Of a stretch of DNA of 32,537 nt, positions 1 through 7,345 are shown one piece after another. The stretch's first letter is position 1. Each line of letters starts with the position of its first letter. A model generated the notes under the pieces. It searched no databases. It was not told the origin of the DNA and saw nothing but the letters and a program-made list of their open reading frames with translations. The position numbers were made by a program, and so were the translations under genes. This DNA comes from Pseudomonadota bacterium (GTDB taxonomy: Bacteria; Pseudomonadota; Gammaproteobacteria; Burkholderiales; Thiobacillaceae): positions 1 through 32,537 of the forward strand of contig JAUYFG010000078.1 in the NCBI GenBank assembly GCA_030690985.1, in the 5' to 3' direction.

Positions 1-75
1 CCCCCGTAGGGCTTCCAGGCCCACCTTGGCCTTGAACTCGGGCACATGCACCTTCCGCTTCTTCGCTTCGCTCAT
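1..75 (-). CDS. IS3-family transposase OrfA, N-terminal 25 residues (partial)
   Basis: Translating the minus strand from the ATG at 75-73 gives 25 residues starting MSEAKKRKVHVPEFKAKVGL before the window ends. The basic start followed by a PEFKAKVxLEAL helix is the usual beginning of IS3-group OrfA, the helix-turn-helix protein made separately or as an OrfAB frameshift fusion that binds the element ends. The start is preceded by a purine-rich stretch (complement of cgttcctt). No more of the gene is visible, so whether the element is intact cannot be judged. Confidence 0.75.
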   Translation of the reverse strand, partial: MSEAKKRKVHVPEFKAKVGLEALRG

Positions 76-136
76 CACTTTTCGTTCCTTATGCCATCAC
101 GCAGCTTAATCTGGTGTCTTGAAAACGGGGTCCACA
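1..136 (-). mobile_element. IS3-family insertion sequence, left end (partial)
   Basis: The element runs off the left edge of the window. Read on the minus strand, it begins at about position 136 with a TGTGGACCCC-type end, followed by a short leader and an orfA start at 75. A TG-beginning terminus just upstream of a small basic orfA is typical of IS3-family elements. The exact outer base (134 or 136) and any target duplication cannot be fixed because the other end is absent. What was disrupted is unclear; the next DNA (137-479) is AT-rich and unlike the rest of the window. Confidence 0.7.
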
Positions 137-221
137 ATACCGCATCGGAAACATGGATACAAATCAACCACTTGAGGGGGGATTGCTTAAGTTGAGAGGA
201 TTGACTTGAGGTGGGGTCTAA

Positions 222-479
222 ACGATTACGTTCGAACTAGAAAGCGTTAATACGGATGACTCACAAAGTTTTCATCAACGTTATCTCGATATTTATAAAA
301 TCATCGCGCGTAGAGACAAAGAGCTTGCGGAAACATTCAACGATCTTCGTCGGTCAACCGCTTTAATGCAGATTGTTTCTATTTATGGCTGCGGCTTGCT
401 AAGCGAAACTGAATTGAATGGTTTTAGCCAAGAGGTTGTCACTGTTGTTCAATCACTTATTAACCGTCGCCAAGCCTGA
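222..479 (+). pseudogene. Orphan AT-rich reading frame without a start codon (possible truncated gene)
   Basis: An open frame of 85 codons runs from after the TAA at 219-221 to the TGA at 477-479. It reads like true protein: mixed charged and hydrophobic residues, for example FHQRYLDIYKIIARRDKEL and ETFNDLRRSTALMQI, with many A/T-ending codons unlike neighbouring genes. No ATG, GTG or TTG lies near its beginning; the first in-frame ATG (366) leaves only 37 codons. An ATG at 153 is in the same frame but meets stops at 207 and 219. I do not recognise the family. The simplest reading is the 3' part of a gene transferred from lower-GC DNA and broken near the IS end; an ATT start at 225 cannot be excluded. 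Confidence 0.4.
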
Positions 480-562
480 TCGGGTAAGGACCGGCATCTA
501 ACGGTTCGGCTCTATGTGATTCGGAGTGGGTAACACGCAGGGCCGGCGGGCACGCCAGCGAT

Positions 563-651
563 GTAGCGTGCGCCGCGCGCACGATTGGACTTGTCCCAAG
601 GGATACCGCGTTGCCCCGCAGGACAAAGATCGTGCGCACAGCGCACGCTAC
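563..651. repeat. REP-type palindrome, GTGCGC family (copy 1)
   Basis: The arms 563-585 and 629-651 pair at 21 of 23 positions and are bounded by GTAG and CTAC. Each arm itself contains a GTGCGC/GCGCAC hairpin. A second copy of the family is at 9810-9865. Confidence 0.7.
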
Positions 652-662
652 GGTGGTCGTGG

Positions 663-716
663 GGGCGGGCTTGCCCGCGATTTGCGGCGGGTTATCGCGG
701 GCAAGCCCGCTCCTAC
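663..716. repeat. REP-type palindrome, GCGGGCTTGCCCGC family (copy 1)
   Basis: The right arm 695-716 ends in CTAC and reads, reversed, GTAGGAGCGGGCTTGCCCGC and on. The left arm (663-680) has lost its GTAG head. Further copies are at 29754-29811 (complete) and 19003-19024 (a half unit inside yggS). Confidence 0.7.
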
Positions 717-834
717 GGCAACGTGTTACCCACTCCGAATTACATCAACGGCACCAGGCCGTTTGCTGTGGAAGTTGACAGGTCGGCCGCGGGCCAGGCA
801 AGTAGCCGGGCGCGATTTCCACGGCGTTCATTCG

Positions 835-939
835 AGATTGTCCATTAGCCAAAGTAGGCCTGTAGCGCAGGCGTGATCGGAAGGACGAAGCAGGCGGGAC
901 GCCTGCGCTACAGGTGGGCCTCTGGCTAATGGACAATCT
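835..939. repeat. Nested palindrome: GGCTAATGGACAATCT border around a REP unit
   Basis: Outer arms 835-850 and 924-939 are perfect 16-base reverse complements (ggctaatggacaatct). Inside is a REP unit of the GTAGCGCAGGCG family (862-911) whose left arm is shortened. The border recurs at 9882-9897 just before the Crp/Fnr gene, extended there to a 24-of-25 match with the complement of 826-850. Confidence 0.7.
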
Positions 940-1050
940 GGGTTCAGATCACCCACCAGGCGGTACATGGCGTCAACTTCCACTGGAAACGGCATAGCGC
1001 CAAGCTCCGGGGACGGTCAGAAACATCACAAACCCTACAAGGAGCTTGCC

Positions 1051-1875
1051 ATGCCTACCCGAGCCATCCAGCAACTCGTCCCCACCCTGGCGGTTTCCGA
1101 AGGCGCCGGGGTGACAGTGCATCGCGCTATCGGTACGCCGGCGCTGCGGAATCTCGACCCGTTTCTGATGCTGGATCACTTCGGCAGCGATGATCCGGAC
1201 GAGTACATCGCCGGTTTTCCGGAACATCCGCATCGTGGCTTCATCACCTTCACTTACATGCTCGACGGCCACATGGAACACCGTGACAGCATGGGCAACC
1301 AGGGCGATCTGAAATCCGGCGGCGCGCAGTGGATGAAGGCGGCCAGTGGGGTGATTCATTCGGAGATGCCGCGCCAGAGCGAGGGGCGGATGCGCGGCTT
1401 CCAGCTCTGGATCAACCTGCCGGCCAGCGAGAAGATGGCAGCACCCGCTTATCAGGAGTTCGCGGCGGCGGAGATTCCAGAAGTGGCCGACGGCGATGTC
1501 CGAGTACGGGTGCTGGCGGGCGAGCACTCCGGGGTGCTGGGTGCCGTGCGCGATCCGCATACCGAGGTGCTGTATCTGGATGTCGGCCTGGCGCCTGGCG
1601 CGCGTTTCGAGCAGGTTCTACCGGTGGCACACAACGCCTTCATCTATGTGTTCGAGGGCGATGCGCGGGTAGCGGACACCCCCCTGCCGACACATACCCT
1701 GGCTGTGCTCGGCACGGGTGATGTGGTCGCCATGCAGGCAGGCGCGAGTGGCACCCGCTTCATTCTGGTGGCCGGCCGGCCGCTGCATGAACCTATCGTG
1801 CAATACGGGCCGTTCGTGATGAATACGCGGGAGGAGATCGAGCAGGCGCTGGCGGATTTCCGGGCGGGCTTGTAG
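1051..1875 (+). CDS. Pirin family protein
   Basis: A 274-residue bicupin of normal pirin length. The N-terminal cupin carries the metal-site signatures HPHRGFITFTY and GVIHSEMP, matching the three His and one Glu that bind Fe(II) in human pirin; a quercetinase-like C-terminal half follows. Pirins are cytosolic, some acting as quercetin dioxygenases or redox-sensing co-regulators; the substrate here cannot be told. A start 28 codons upstream (967) is open but lies in repeat DNA, whereas the ATG at 1051 follows AAGGAG at 1039-1044 with ideal spacing. The TAG stop is part of the GTAG head of a perfect palindrome (1872-1917) separating it from convergent ispD. Confidence 0.9.
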   Translation: MPTRAIQQLVPTLAVSEGAGVTVHRAIGTPALRNLDPFLMLDHFGSDDPDEYIAGFPEHPHRGFITFTYMLDGHMEHRDSMGNQGDLKSGGAQWMKAASGVIHSEMPRQSEGRMRGFQLWINLPASEKMAAPAYQEFAAAEIPEVADGDVRVRVLAGEHSGVLGAVRDPHTEVLYLDVGLAPGARFEQVLPVAHNAFIYVFEGDARVADTPLPTHTLAVLGTGDVVAMQAGASGTRFILVAGRPLHEPIVQYGPFVMNTREEIEQALADFRAGL

Positions 1876-1917
1876 CGCCGGCTTCCAGCCGGCATGCCGG
1901 CTGGAAGCCGGCGCTAC
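1872..1917. repeat. Perfect 46-bp palindrome between convergent pirin and ispD; likely terminator
   Basis: GTAGCGCCGGCTTCCAGCCGGC and its exact reverse complement abut around an AT centre. It fills the gap between the two stop codons completely: its GTAG supplies pirin's TAG, and ispD's TAA (1918-1920) touches its other end. Each half is a GTAG head plus a GCCGGCT/AGCCGGC hairpin. The structure should halt transcription in both directions, though no T-run follows. Confidence 0.8.
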
Positions 1918-2598
1918 TTACCCACCCAGCAACCACGCGGCCACTTCCAGATCGCGCGGATAAGTCACTTTCAGGTTGGTGAGGTCGCTTTCCACCAGGC
2001 GCGGCGAGAGGCCGAGATATTCCAGGGCGGAGGCTTCGTCGGTGACGGCGGTGCCGGCCTGTTCCAGGGCTTGCAACAACAGGGCGTGGCGGAACATCTG
2101 CGGGGTTTGCGCGGCCCAGAGTTCTTCCCGCGAGACGGTTTCCTGGATGCGCTGGCCCTCGTTCGCGCGTTTCAGGGTATCGGCCACGGGTGCGGCGAGG
2201 ATGCCGCCGACTGCATCGCCGGCCAGTTCCGCCAGGAGCTTGTCGAGCAGCACAGGCGAGAGGCAAGGGCGGGCGGCGTCGTGGACCAAAACCCAATCCT
2301 CCGCGCCGACCTCGCCCGCCATCGCGCGCAGGCCGTTGGCCACACTTTCGGCCCGGGTGGCGCCGCCACAGCGCAATACCGTCAATTTGGCGAACGCCGA
2401 CCAGTCGTAATCCGCCCACCAGCCATCTGCCGCCGACAGCACCACATAAACCTGGTCGATGGCGGGGTGCCGCTCGAAGGCGCGGAGGCTGTGCCAGATC
2501 ATGGGGCGGCCGTGAATATCCAGATATTGCTTGGGATGGCCGGCACCCATGCGGGCACCGACGCCGGCGGCGGGCAAAAGGGCAAAGTGGCGGGGCAT
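1918..2598 (-). CDS. ispD: 2-C-methyl-D-erythritol 4-phosphate cytidylyltransferase
   Basis: 226 residues, normal for IspD, the cytosolic enzyme that joins CTP and MEP to make CDP-ME in the non-mevalonate isoprenoid pathway. Visible signatures are the N-terminal nucleotide loop (PAAGVGARMGAGHPKQYL), VHDAARP near the middle, APVADTLK, REELWAAQTPQ, TDEASALE and the closing NLKVTYPRDL. The common partner ispF is not next to it: downstream is the palindrome and convergent pirin, upstream is the divergent MEMO1-like gene 60 bases away. Start codon MPRHFALLPAAG fits the family. Confidence 0.95.
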   Translation of the reverse strand: MPRHFALLPAAGVGARMGAGHPKQYLDIHGRPMIWHSLRAFERHPAIDQVYVVLSAADGWWADYDWSAFAKLTVLRCGGATRAESVANGLRAMAGEVGAEDWVLVHDAARPCLSPVLLDKLLAELAGDAVGGILAAPVADTLKRANEGQRIQETVSREELWAAQTPQMFRHALLLQALEQAGTAVTDEASALEYLGLSPRLVESDLTNLKVTYPRDLEVAAWLLGG

Positions 2599-2658
2599 TG
2601 GTCTTGTATGCGGGTGGGGTTACCCTAAATTCTAAGTGCAAGCCATTTGGAGACCATC

Positions 2659-3471
2659 ATGCAATCCGTCCGCCCGCCTGCCGTCGCCGGCACGTTCTAT
2701 CCCGATGACCCCAGCGAGTTGTCCACCATGCTGCGGGCTTTTCTCGCCGAGGCGCAGCCGCCGCCGTTGCGGCCGAAGGCGTTGATCGCGCCGCATGCCG
2801 GCTACATTTACTCCGGCGCCATCGCCGCCAGCGCCTATGCCTTGTTGCGGCCGCTGCGGGCAAGCATCAAACGGGTGGTTCTGCTGGGGCCGGTTCACCG
2901 CGTATGGACGCCCGGCTTGGCGCTGCCCGGGGTGGAGGCGTTCGAGACGCCACTGGGACGCGTGTTGCTGGATCAGGACGCCATTGCGGCCATAGATGGT
3001 CTGGATCAGGTTCAGGTGCATCCCGCCGCCCACGCACAGGAGCATTCCCTGGAAGTGCAACTCCCCTTCCTGCAAAGCGTGCTCGACGATTTCACCCTGG
3101 TTCCCCTGGCCGTGGGCGGCGCCGGCCCGAATGCGGTGGCCGAGGTGCTGGAGGTGCTTTGGGGAGGAGCGGAAACCTTGATCGTGGTGAGTTCCGATCT
3201 CTCGCATTTCCTGCCCTACGACCAGGCCCAGCATGTGGATCGCGCCACCGTCCATGAAATCCTCCGGTGCAACGGCCATCTGGTCGGCGAGCAGGCTTGT
3301 GGCTGCCATCCGATCAATGGCCTGCTGCTGGCGGCACACAAGCGCAGTCTGGTGCCGCATCTACTCGATTTGCGCAATTCCGGCGATACCGCCGGCGACC
3401 GTAACCGCGTGGTCGGCTATGCCGCGATTGCTTTCACCGAAGCGTCTTTGGAGAACCCGCATGTTCAGTGA
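2659..3471 (+). CDS. MEMO1-like protein (AmmeMemoRadiSam system protein B)
   Basis: 270 residues of the MEMO1 family. VAGTFYP opens the domain; likely metal or substrate ligands are His46 (IAPHAGYIYSG) and His80 (LLGPVHRVW), with EHSLEVQLPF, SSDLSHF and a late CGCHPINGLL (Cys214, Cys216) matching the conserved Cys of MEMO1. I chose the ATG at 2659 with GGAG at 2649-2652; a TTG at 2647 is in frame but poorly placed. It overlaps the AMMECR1-like gene by 11 bases, and that gene overlaps a radical SAM gene, giving the conserved three-gene AmmeMemoRadiSam set. The family resembles extradiol dioxygenases in fold; the reaction of the bacterial set is not something I can state from sequence. Confidence 0.92.
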   Translation: MQSVRPPAVAGTFYPDDPSELSTMLRAFLAEAQPPPLRPKALIAPHAGYIYSGAIAASAYALLRPLRASIKRVVLLGPVHRVWTPGLALPGVEAFETPLGRVLLDQDAIAAIDGLDQVQVHPAAHAQEHSLEVQLPFLQSVLDDFTLVPLAVGGAGPNAVAEVLEVLWGGAETLIVVSSDLSHFLPYDQAQHVDRATVHEILRCNGHLVGEQACGCHPINGLLLAAHKRSLVPHLLDLRNSGDTAGDRNRVVGYAAIAFTEASLENPHVQ

Positions 3472-4027
3472 AGAACAAGGCCGTCTGCTGACCACCCTGG
3501 CGCGCGCCGCCATCACGCGTGAATTCGACCGATCCATCGCTGCCCCGCCGTATCCCGACTGGCTGAAGGCTTCCGGCGCGGTGTTTGTCACCCTCACCGA
3601 GGCGGGGCGTCTGCGCGGCTGCATCGGGTCGTTGGAGGCGCATCGGCCGCTGGGCGAGGATCTGGAACAGAACGCCCGTGCCGCCGCCTTCCGCGATCCG
3701 CGCTTTCCGCCTCTTGCCCAGGTGGAATTGCCCAGGGTACGGGTGGAAGTCTCCGTGCTCACTCCGGCCACCCCCATGACCTTCACGGATGAAGACGATG
3801 CGCTGGCGCAACTGCGCCCCGGCGTGGATGGCGTAATCCTGGAACAGGGTTACCACCTCAGTTACCACCGTTCCACCTTCCTGCCGCAGGTATGGGAACA
3901 ATTGCCGGACCCGCGCCAGTTCCTGTCCCACCTGAAACAGAAAGCCGGCTTGAGTGGCGATTTCTGGGCCAAGGATGTGCGGCTGTCCCGCTATGGGGTG
4001 GAGAAATTCAAGGAAGACCTGGCATGA
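3461..4027 (+). CDS. AMMECR1-like protein (AmmeMemoRadiSam system protein A)
   Basis: 188 residues, one AMMECR1 domain. The invariant LRGCIGS motif is at residues 51-57, followed by AAAFRDPRFPP and the VEVSVLTP strand, all typical. The start at 3461 lies inside the end of the MEMO1-like gene (11-base overlap) after GGAG, which implies translational coupling; longer in-frame starts fall deep in the upstream gene. Its stop overlaps the radical SAM start (ATGA at 4024-4027). The invariant Cys54 in a surface loop is the obvious candidate for chemistry or modification. AMMECR1 domains have no agreed biochemical role, so the assignment is to family and system only. Confidence 0.92.
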   Translation: MFSEEQGRLLTTLARAAITREFDRSIAAPPYPDWLKASGAVFVTLTEAGRLRGCIGSLEAHRPLGEDLEQNARAAAFRDPRFPPLAQVELPRVRVEVSVLTPATPMTFTDEDDALAQLRPGVDGVILEQGYHLSYHRSTFLPQVWEQLPDPRQFLSHLKQKAGLSGDFWAKDVRLSRYGVEKFKEDLA

Positions 4028-5109
4028 ACGCCCCCGAAACCAGCCACCCCGCGCGCTGGTGGCACGCCCTCGATGACGGCCGCATCCAGTGCGATCTCTG
4101 TCCGCGTGACTGCAAGTTGCACGAAGGCCAGCGCGGTGCCTGCTTCGTGCGCAAGATGGAAGCCGGCAGGATGGCGCTCACCACCTACGGCCGCAGTTCC
4201 GGCTTCTGCGTCGACCCCATCGAGAAGAAGCCGCTCAACCACTTCTACCCCGGCACCTCGGTGCTTTCCTTCGGCACCGCCGGCTGCAACCTGGCATGCA
4301 AGTTCTGCCAGAACTGGGACATTTCCAAATCGCGCGACATGGACCGCCTGATGGACGCCGCCAGCCCCGGCAAGATTGCCCAGGTGGCGCAACAACTGGG
4401 CTGCAAGAGCGTGGCCTACACCTACAACGACCCGGTGATCTTCGCCGAATACGCGCTCGACACGGCCGACGCCTGTCACGCCCTCGGCATCCAGAGCGTG
4501 GCCGTCACCGCCGGCTACCTCCATCACGATGCGGCGGTCGAGTTCTACGCGAAGATGGACGCCGCCAATGTCGATCTGAAAGGCTTTACCGATGCCTTCT
4601 ACGTCAAGCAATGTGGTGGCCATCTGCAACCGGTGCTCGACGCCCTGATCTACCTGAAACGCGAGACCAGTGTCTGGTTCGAGATCACCACCCTGCTCAT
4701 TCCCGGCCTCAACGACTCCGACGAAGAATTGCGGCAACTCTCGGAATGGGTGGGCAAGGAACTCGGCCCGGATGTGCCGCTGCATTTCACCGCCTTCCAC
4801 CCGGACTGGAAACTCAACGATCTGCCACCCACCTCCGCCGCCACCCTCAGCCGCGCCCGCCGCATCGCCCAGGCAGTCGGCCTGCACTACGTCTACACCG
4901 GCAACGTCCACGACGCCGATGGCGGCACCACCTGGTGCCCCGGCTGCCACGCCCCCCTGATCGTGCGTGACTGGTACGAGTTCAACGACTACCGCCTCAC
5001 GGCAGACGGCCGCTGCCCGCACTGCGCCACCCCCATCGCCGGGCGCTTCCAGGCTTTCGGGCAACCGTTCGGAGCCAGGCGCATCCCGGTGAATATGCGG
5101 CTGGTTTGA
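4024..5109 (+). CDS. AmmeMemoRadiSam system radical SAM enzyme
   Basis: 361 residues. The radical SAM cluster motif CX3CX2C is Cys88, Cys92 and Cys95 (GCNLACKFCQNWDISK). An N-terminal cysteine set (CDLCPRDCKLHEGQRGAC) resembles the insert of pyruvate-formate-lyase activating enzymes, and the tail has two CxxC pairs (CPGCHAP and CPHCATP) that could bind zinc or an auxiliary cluster. It is the third gene of a translationally coupled operon with the MEMO1- and AMMECR1-like genes (ATGA overlap), so these proteins probably act on one substrate. Start at 4024 chosen for that overlap; a longer frame from 3892 lies wholly in the AMMECR1 gene. The hairpin at 5113-5161 closes the operon. Confidence 0.92.
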   Translation: MNAPETSHPARWWHALDDGRIQCDLCPRDCKLHEGQRGACFVRKMEAGRMALTTYGRSSGFCVDPIEKKPLNHFYPGTSVLSFGTAGCNLACKFCQNWDISKSRDMDRLMDAASPGKIAQVAQQLGCKSVAYTYNDPVIFAEYALDTADACHALGIQSVAVTAGYLHHDAAVEFYAKMDAANVDLKGFTDAFYVKQCGGHLQPVLDALIYLKRETSVWFEITTLLIPGLNDSDEELRQLSEWVGKELGPDVPLHFTAFHPDWKLNDLPPTSAATLSRARRIAQAVGLHYVYTGNVHDADGGTTWCPGCHAPLIVRDWYEFNDYRLTADGRCPHCATPIAGRFQAFGQPFGARRIPVNMRLV

Positions 5110-5112
5110 TCG

Positions 5113-5161
5113 GTAGCGCCGGCTGGATAGCGAAGGAGGGGCTTCATCAAGCCGGCGCTAC
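5113..5161. repeat. REP-type hairpin, GTAGCGCCGGC family, with a 25-base insert in the loop
   Basis: Arms gtagcgccggct (5113-5124) and agccggcgctac (5150-5161) pair perfectly. The loop contains ggggcttcatca, a string also found in the repeat at 15946-16076. It lies 3 bases after the radical SAM stop and probably ends that transcript. Confidence 0.7.
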
Positions 5162-5224
5162 CGGGCCGCGTCCACCGGCAACCTGCTAGAGTGCGCCCTT
5201 CATAAAACCCGTCCCTTATCCCGC

Positions 5225-7147
5225 GTGCGTTTACTGATCACCCTGCTGTTTTTCTCCCTGTCCGCCCAGGCCTCCGTGGATAGCGACTTCCAGGCCGCAC
5301 GCGAGGCTTACCAGAAGGGGAAATTCGAGCGCTTTTTCAAATACGCGGACAAGATCCCCGAGAGTTACCCGTTAGCGCCCTATCTGCGCTTCTGGCGTCT
5401 GAAAGCCAACACACCCGGCAACGTCGCGCTGCGGAAGTTCATCGACGAGAATCCCGATACCCCGCTATCCGATCGCCTGCGTAACGATTTGGCGCGCCAG
5501 TATGGGCGCGCCGAAAATTGGGCCGAATTTCGCCTGCAATACCAGGCCATGCTTTTGTCACACTCGCGGCCCGACCAGGAATTGCAGTGTTTCAACCTGC
5601 GCAGCCGCCTCGCCGAAGGTGGGAAAGTGGAAGCGGAAGGCGTGGCGCTCTGGCGCACCGCGCGCGACCTGCCTTCCAGTTGTGACCCGCTGTTCAGCGC
5701 CCTGGCCGAATCCGGCACGCTGACCACGGAGGATCGTCTGGCGCGTCTGCGCCTGGCGCTGGATGACAACAACCTGCGTCTGGCGCGTGAGATGAATGCG
5801 CGCCTGGGCGCGGACCTGGCGATGGAAGACGATGCTCTGGCCCGCGCCCAACGCGACCCGGAGCGCTTTCTGGACGGTGCCGTGAACACCGCCGGCCAGC
5901 ATGAAGCCGCGCTCTATGCGCTTACCCAGATCGCGAAGAAGGCGCCGGAAACCGCCGCCCGTGTCTGGGAGACCCAGCAAACCAAATTCCCGGAAGCCGA
6001 GCAGCGTTACGGCTGGGGCCAGATCGGCCTGCACGCCGCGCGCAGCCATGACCCCCGAGCCCTGGCCTGGTTCACGCGCGCGGGCACGCCGCAAAGCGAA
6101 GCGCAACTGTTGTGGAAAACCCGCGCCAGCCTGCGCGGCGGCAAATGGCTGGACGTCTACAACAGCATCGAGGCGATGCCGGAGGCCCTGCGCAATGAAC
6201 CGGTCTGGCGCTACTGGAAGGCGCGCGCGCTGAAGGCGATGAACGCGAACTACCCGGCCAATGTGCTATTTGCCAAGCTCTCGCAAGAAATCAATTACTA
6301 CGGGCTGCTGGCGGAGGAGGAATTACCCGCTCGCCTGGAAGAACGGCCGGTGGAATACAAAGTGACGCCGGATGACCTGAAAACCGCCGAGGCGCATATC
6401 GGCCTGAAGCGCTCCTTGCTTCTGCGCCGCCTGGGTGACATGGGCAACGCAACCGGGGAGTGGGACTGGGCGCTGCGTGGCATGAGCGACCGCCAGATCC
6501 TGGCGGCGGCGGAACTGGCGCGGCGCGAAGGCTGGTATGACCGCGCCATCAGCAGCGCCGACAGAACCCGCAGCGAACACGATTTCGACCTCAGATACAT
6601 CGCCCCTTATCGTGACCTGGCCACCGCCTATGCGCACAACAACAGCCTCGACGAAGCCTGGGTATTCGGCCTGATGCGTCAGGAATCGCGTTTTGTCGAC
6701 TATGCCCGTTCCGGGGTCGGCGCCAGCGGCCTGATGCAGATCATGCCCGCCACCGCCAAATGGATTGCCAATCGACTCGGCCTTGGCCGCAAAGCGCACG
6801 CCGGGGTGAATAACCCGGAAACCAATATCCGCTTCGGCACCTACTACCTGAAACACATCTACGACTCGCTCGACCAGTCGCCGGTCCTGGCGACCGCCGG
6901 CTACAACGCCGGGCCGGGGCGCGCCCGCAAATGGCAGGCAGAAACCGCGCTGGAAGGCGCCATCTATGTGGAAAGCATTCCCTTCTCGGAGACGCGCGAG
7001 TACGTCAAGAAAGTGCTGGCCAACGCCATGTTCTACCGCAACCGCTTCGGCGGCGAAGCACGCCCCCTGAAAGATCGCCTGGGCACCATCTTGGCGCGCA
7101 ACCCGAACAAGCCGCTGCCTGCGGACGAAGCCGCGCCGCAGCCGTAA
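5225..7147 (+). CDS. slt: Soluble lytic murein transglycosylase (Slt70 type)
   Basis: 640 residues starting at a GTG. A signal peptide (LLITLLFFSLSAQA, cut before SVD) exports it to the periplasm. A long helical superhelix with TPR-like repeats (about 25-450) precedes the C-terminal SLT domain: catalytic Glu487 in LMRQESRF, then GLMQIMPATA, the NNPETNIRFGTYYL block and TAGYNAGPGRA. The enzyme cleaves the MurNAc-GlcNAc bond to 1,6-anhydro ends during wall turnover. The length and Glu position agree with E. coli Slt70. The TAA stop begins the repeat border TAACGTGAAACAAGC shared with maf. The neighbouring NDUFA9-like and cca genes run in the same direction. Confidence 0.93.
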   Translation: MRLLITLLFFSLSAQASVDSDFQAAREAYQKGKFERFFKYADKIPESYPLAPYLRFWRLKANTPGNVALRKFIDENPDTPLSDRLRNDLARQYGRAENWAEFRLQYQAMLLSHSRPDQELQCFNLRSRLAEGGKVEAEGVALWRTARDLPSSCDPLFSALAESGTLTTEDRLARLRLALDDNNLRLAREMNARLGADLAMEDDALARAQRDPERFLDGAVNTAGQHEAALYALTQIAKKAPETAARVWETQQTKFPEAEQRYGWGQIGLHAARSHDPRALAWFTRAGTPQSEAQLLWKTRASLRGGKWLDVYNSIEAMPEALRNEPVWRYWKARALKAMNANYPANVLFAKLSQEINYYGLLAEEELPARLEERPVEYKVTPDDLKTAEAHIGLKRSLLLRRLGDMGNATGEWDWALRGMSDRQILAAAELARREGWYDRAISSADRTRSEHDFDLRYIAPYRDLATAYAHNNSLDEAWVFGLMRQESRFVDYARSGVGASGLMQIMPATAKWIANRLGLGRKAHAGVNNPETNIRFGTYYLKHIYDSLDQSPVLATAGYNAGPGRARKWQAETALEGAIYVESIPFSETREYVKKVLANAMFYRNRFGGEARPLKDRLGTILARNPNKPLPADEAAPQP

Positions 7148-7260
7148 CGTGAAACAAGCTCGCCCTTGTAGCGCAGGCGTCCCGCCTGCACCTGGCGCTG
7201 AATGCAGGCGGGACGCCTGCGCTACAGGGGTGCCCGGTTTCATCATTCGGGGCGGGACGC
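7145..7260. repeat. REP-type palindrome, GTAGCGCAGGCG family, with long conserved borders
   Basis: Arms 7168-7189 and 7204-7225 are perfect 22-base complements around a 14-base loop. Homology to the copy near 25777-25887 extends beyond the palindrome on both sides: the slt side begins TAACGTGAAACAAGC, the other side carries GGTTTCATCATTCGGGGC. The conserved unit is therefore about 110 bp, in opposite orientation at the two sites. Confidence 0.75.
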
Positions 7261-7345
7261 CCGCGATCCCCGGCAAGGCAACCGGAAACAGTTGTTTTTC
7301 ACCCGTTTAGAATCCTCCGCGTCCATCGACAAGGCACCTGGAATC

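Larger units (their letters stand above)
516..743. repeat. Outer inverted repeat enclosing two REP-type palindromes
   Basis: The 22 bases at 516-537 (gtgattcggagtgggtaaca plus cg) are the reverse complement of 722-743 at 21 of 22 positions. Between them lie two unrelated REP-type palindromes (563-651 and 663-716). The layout looks like an older palindrome into which newer repeat units were inserted. Confidence 0.7.
480..1050. other. Gene-free stretch packed with nested palindromes
   Basis: No credible gene lies here; frames overlapping it are translations of repeats. It holds at least four inverted-repeat systems: 516-537 against 722-743, 563-585 against 629-651, 663-680 against 695-716, and 758-779 against 973-994, the last enclosing the palindrome at 835-939. 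The last 30 bases carry the leader and ribosome binding site of the pirin gene. Confidence 0.7.

Noticed and set aside
967-1050. N-terminal extension of pirin from ATG 967
   Set aside because: The extension is encoded by repeat DNA and lacks a ribosome binding site, while ATG 1051 has AAGGAG at proper spacing.
3991-5064. A 357-codon minus-strand frame across the radical SAM gene
   Set aside because: Antisense shadow; the plus strand carries the cysteine motifs and coupled starts.
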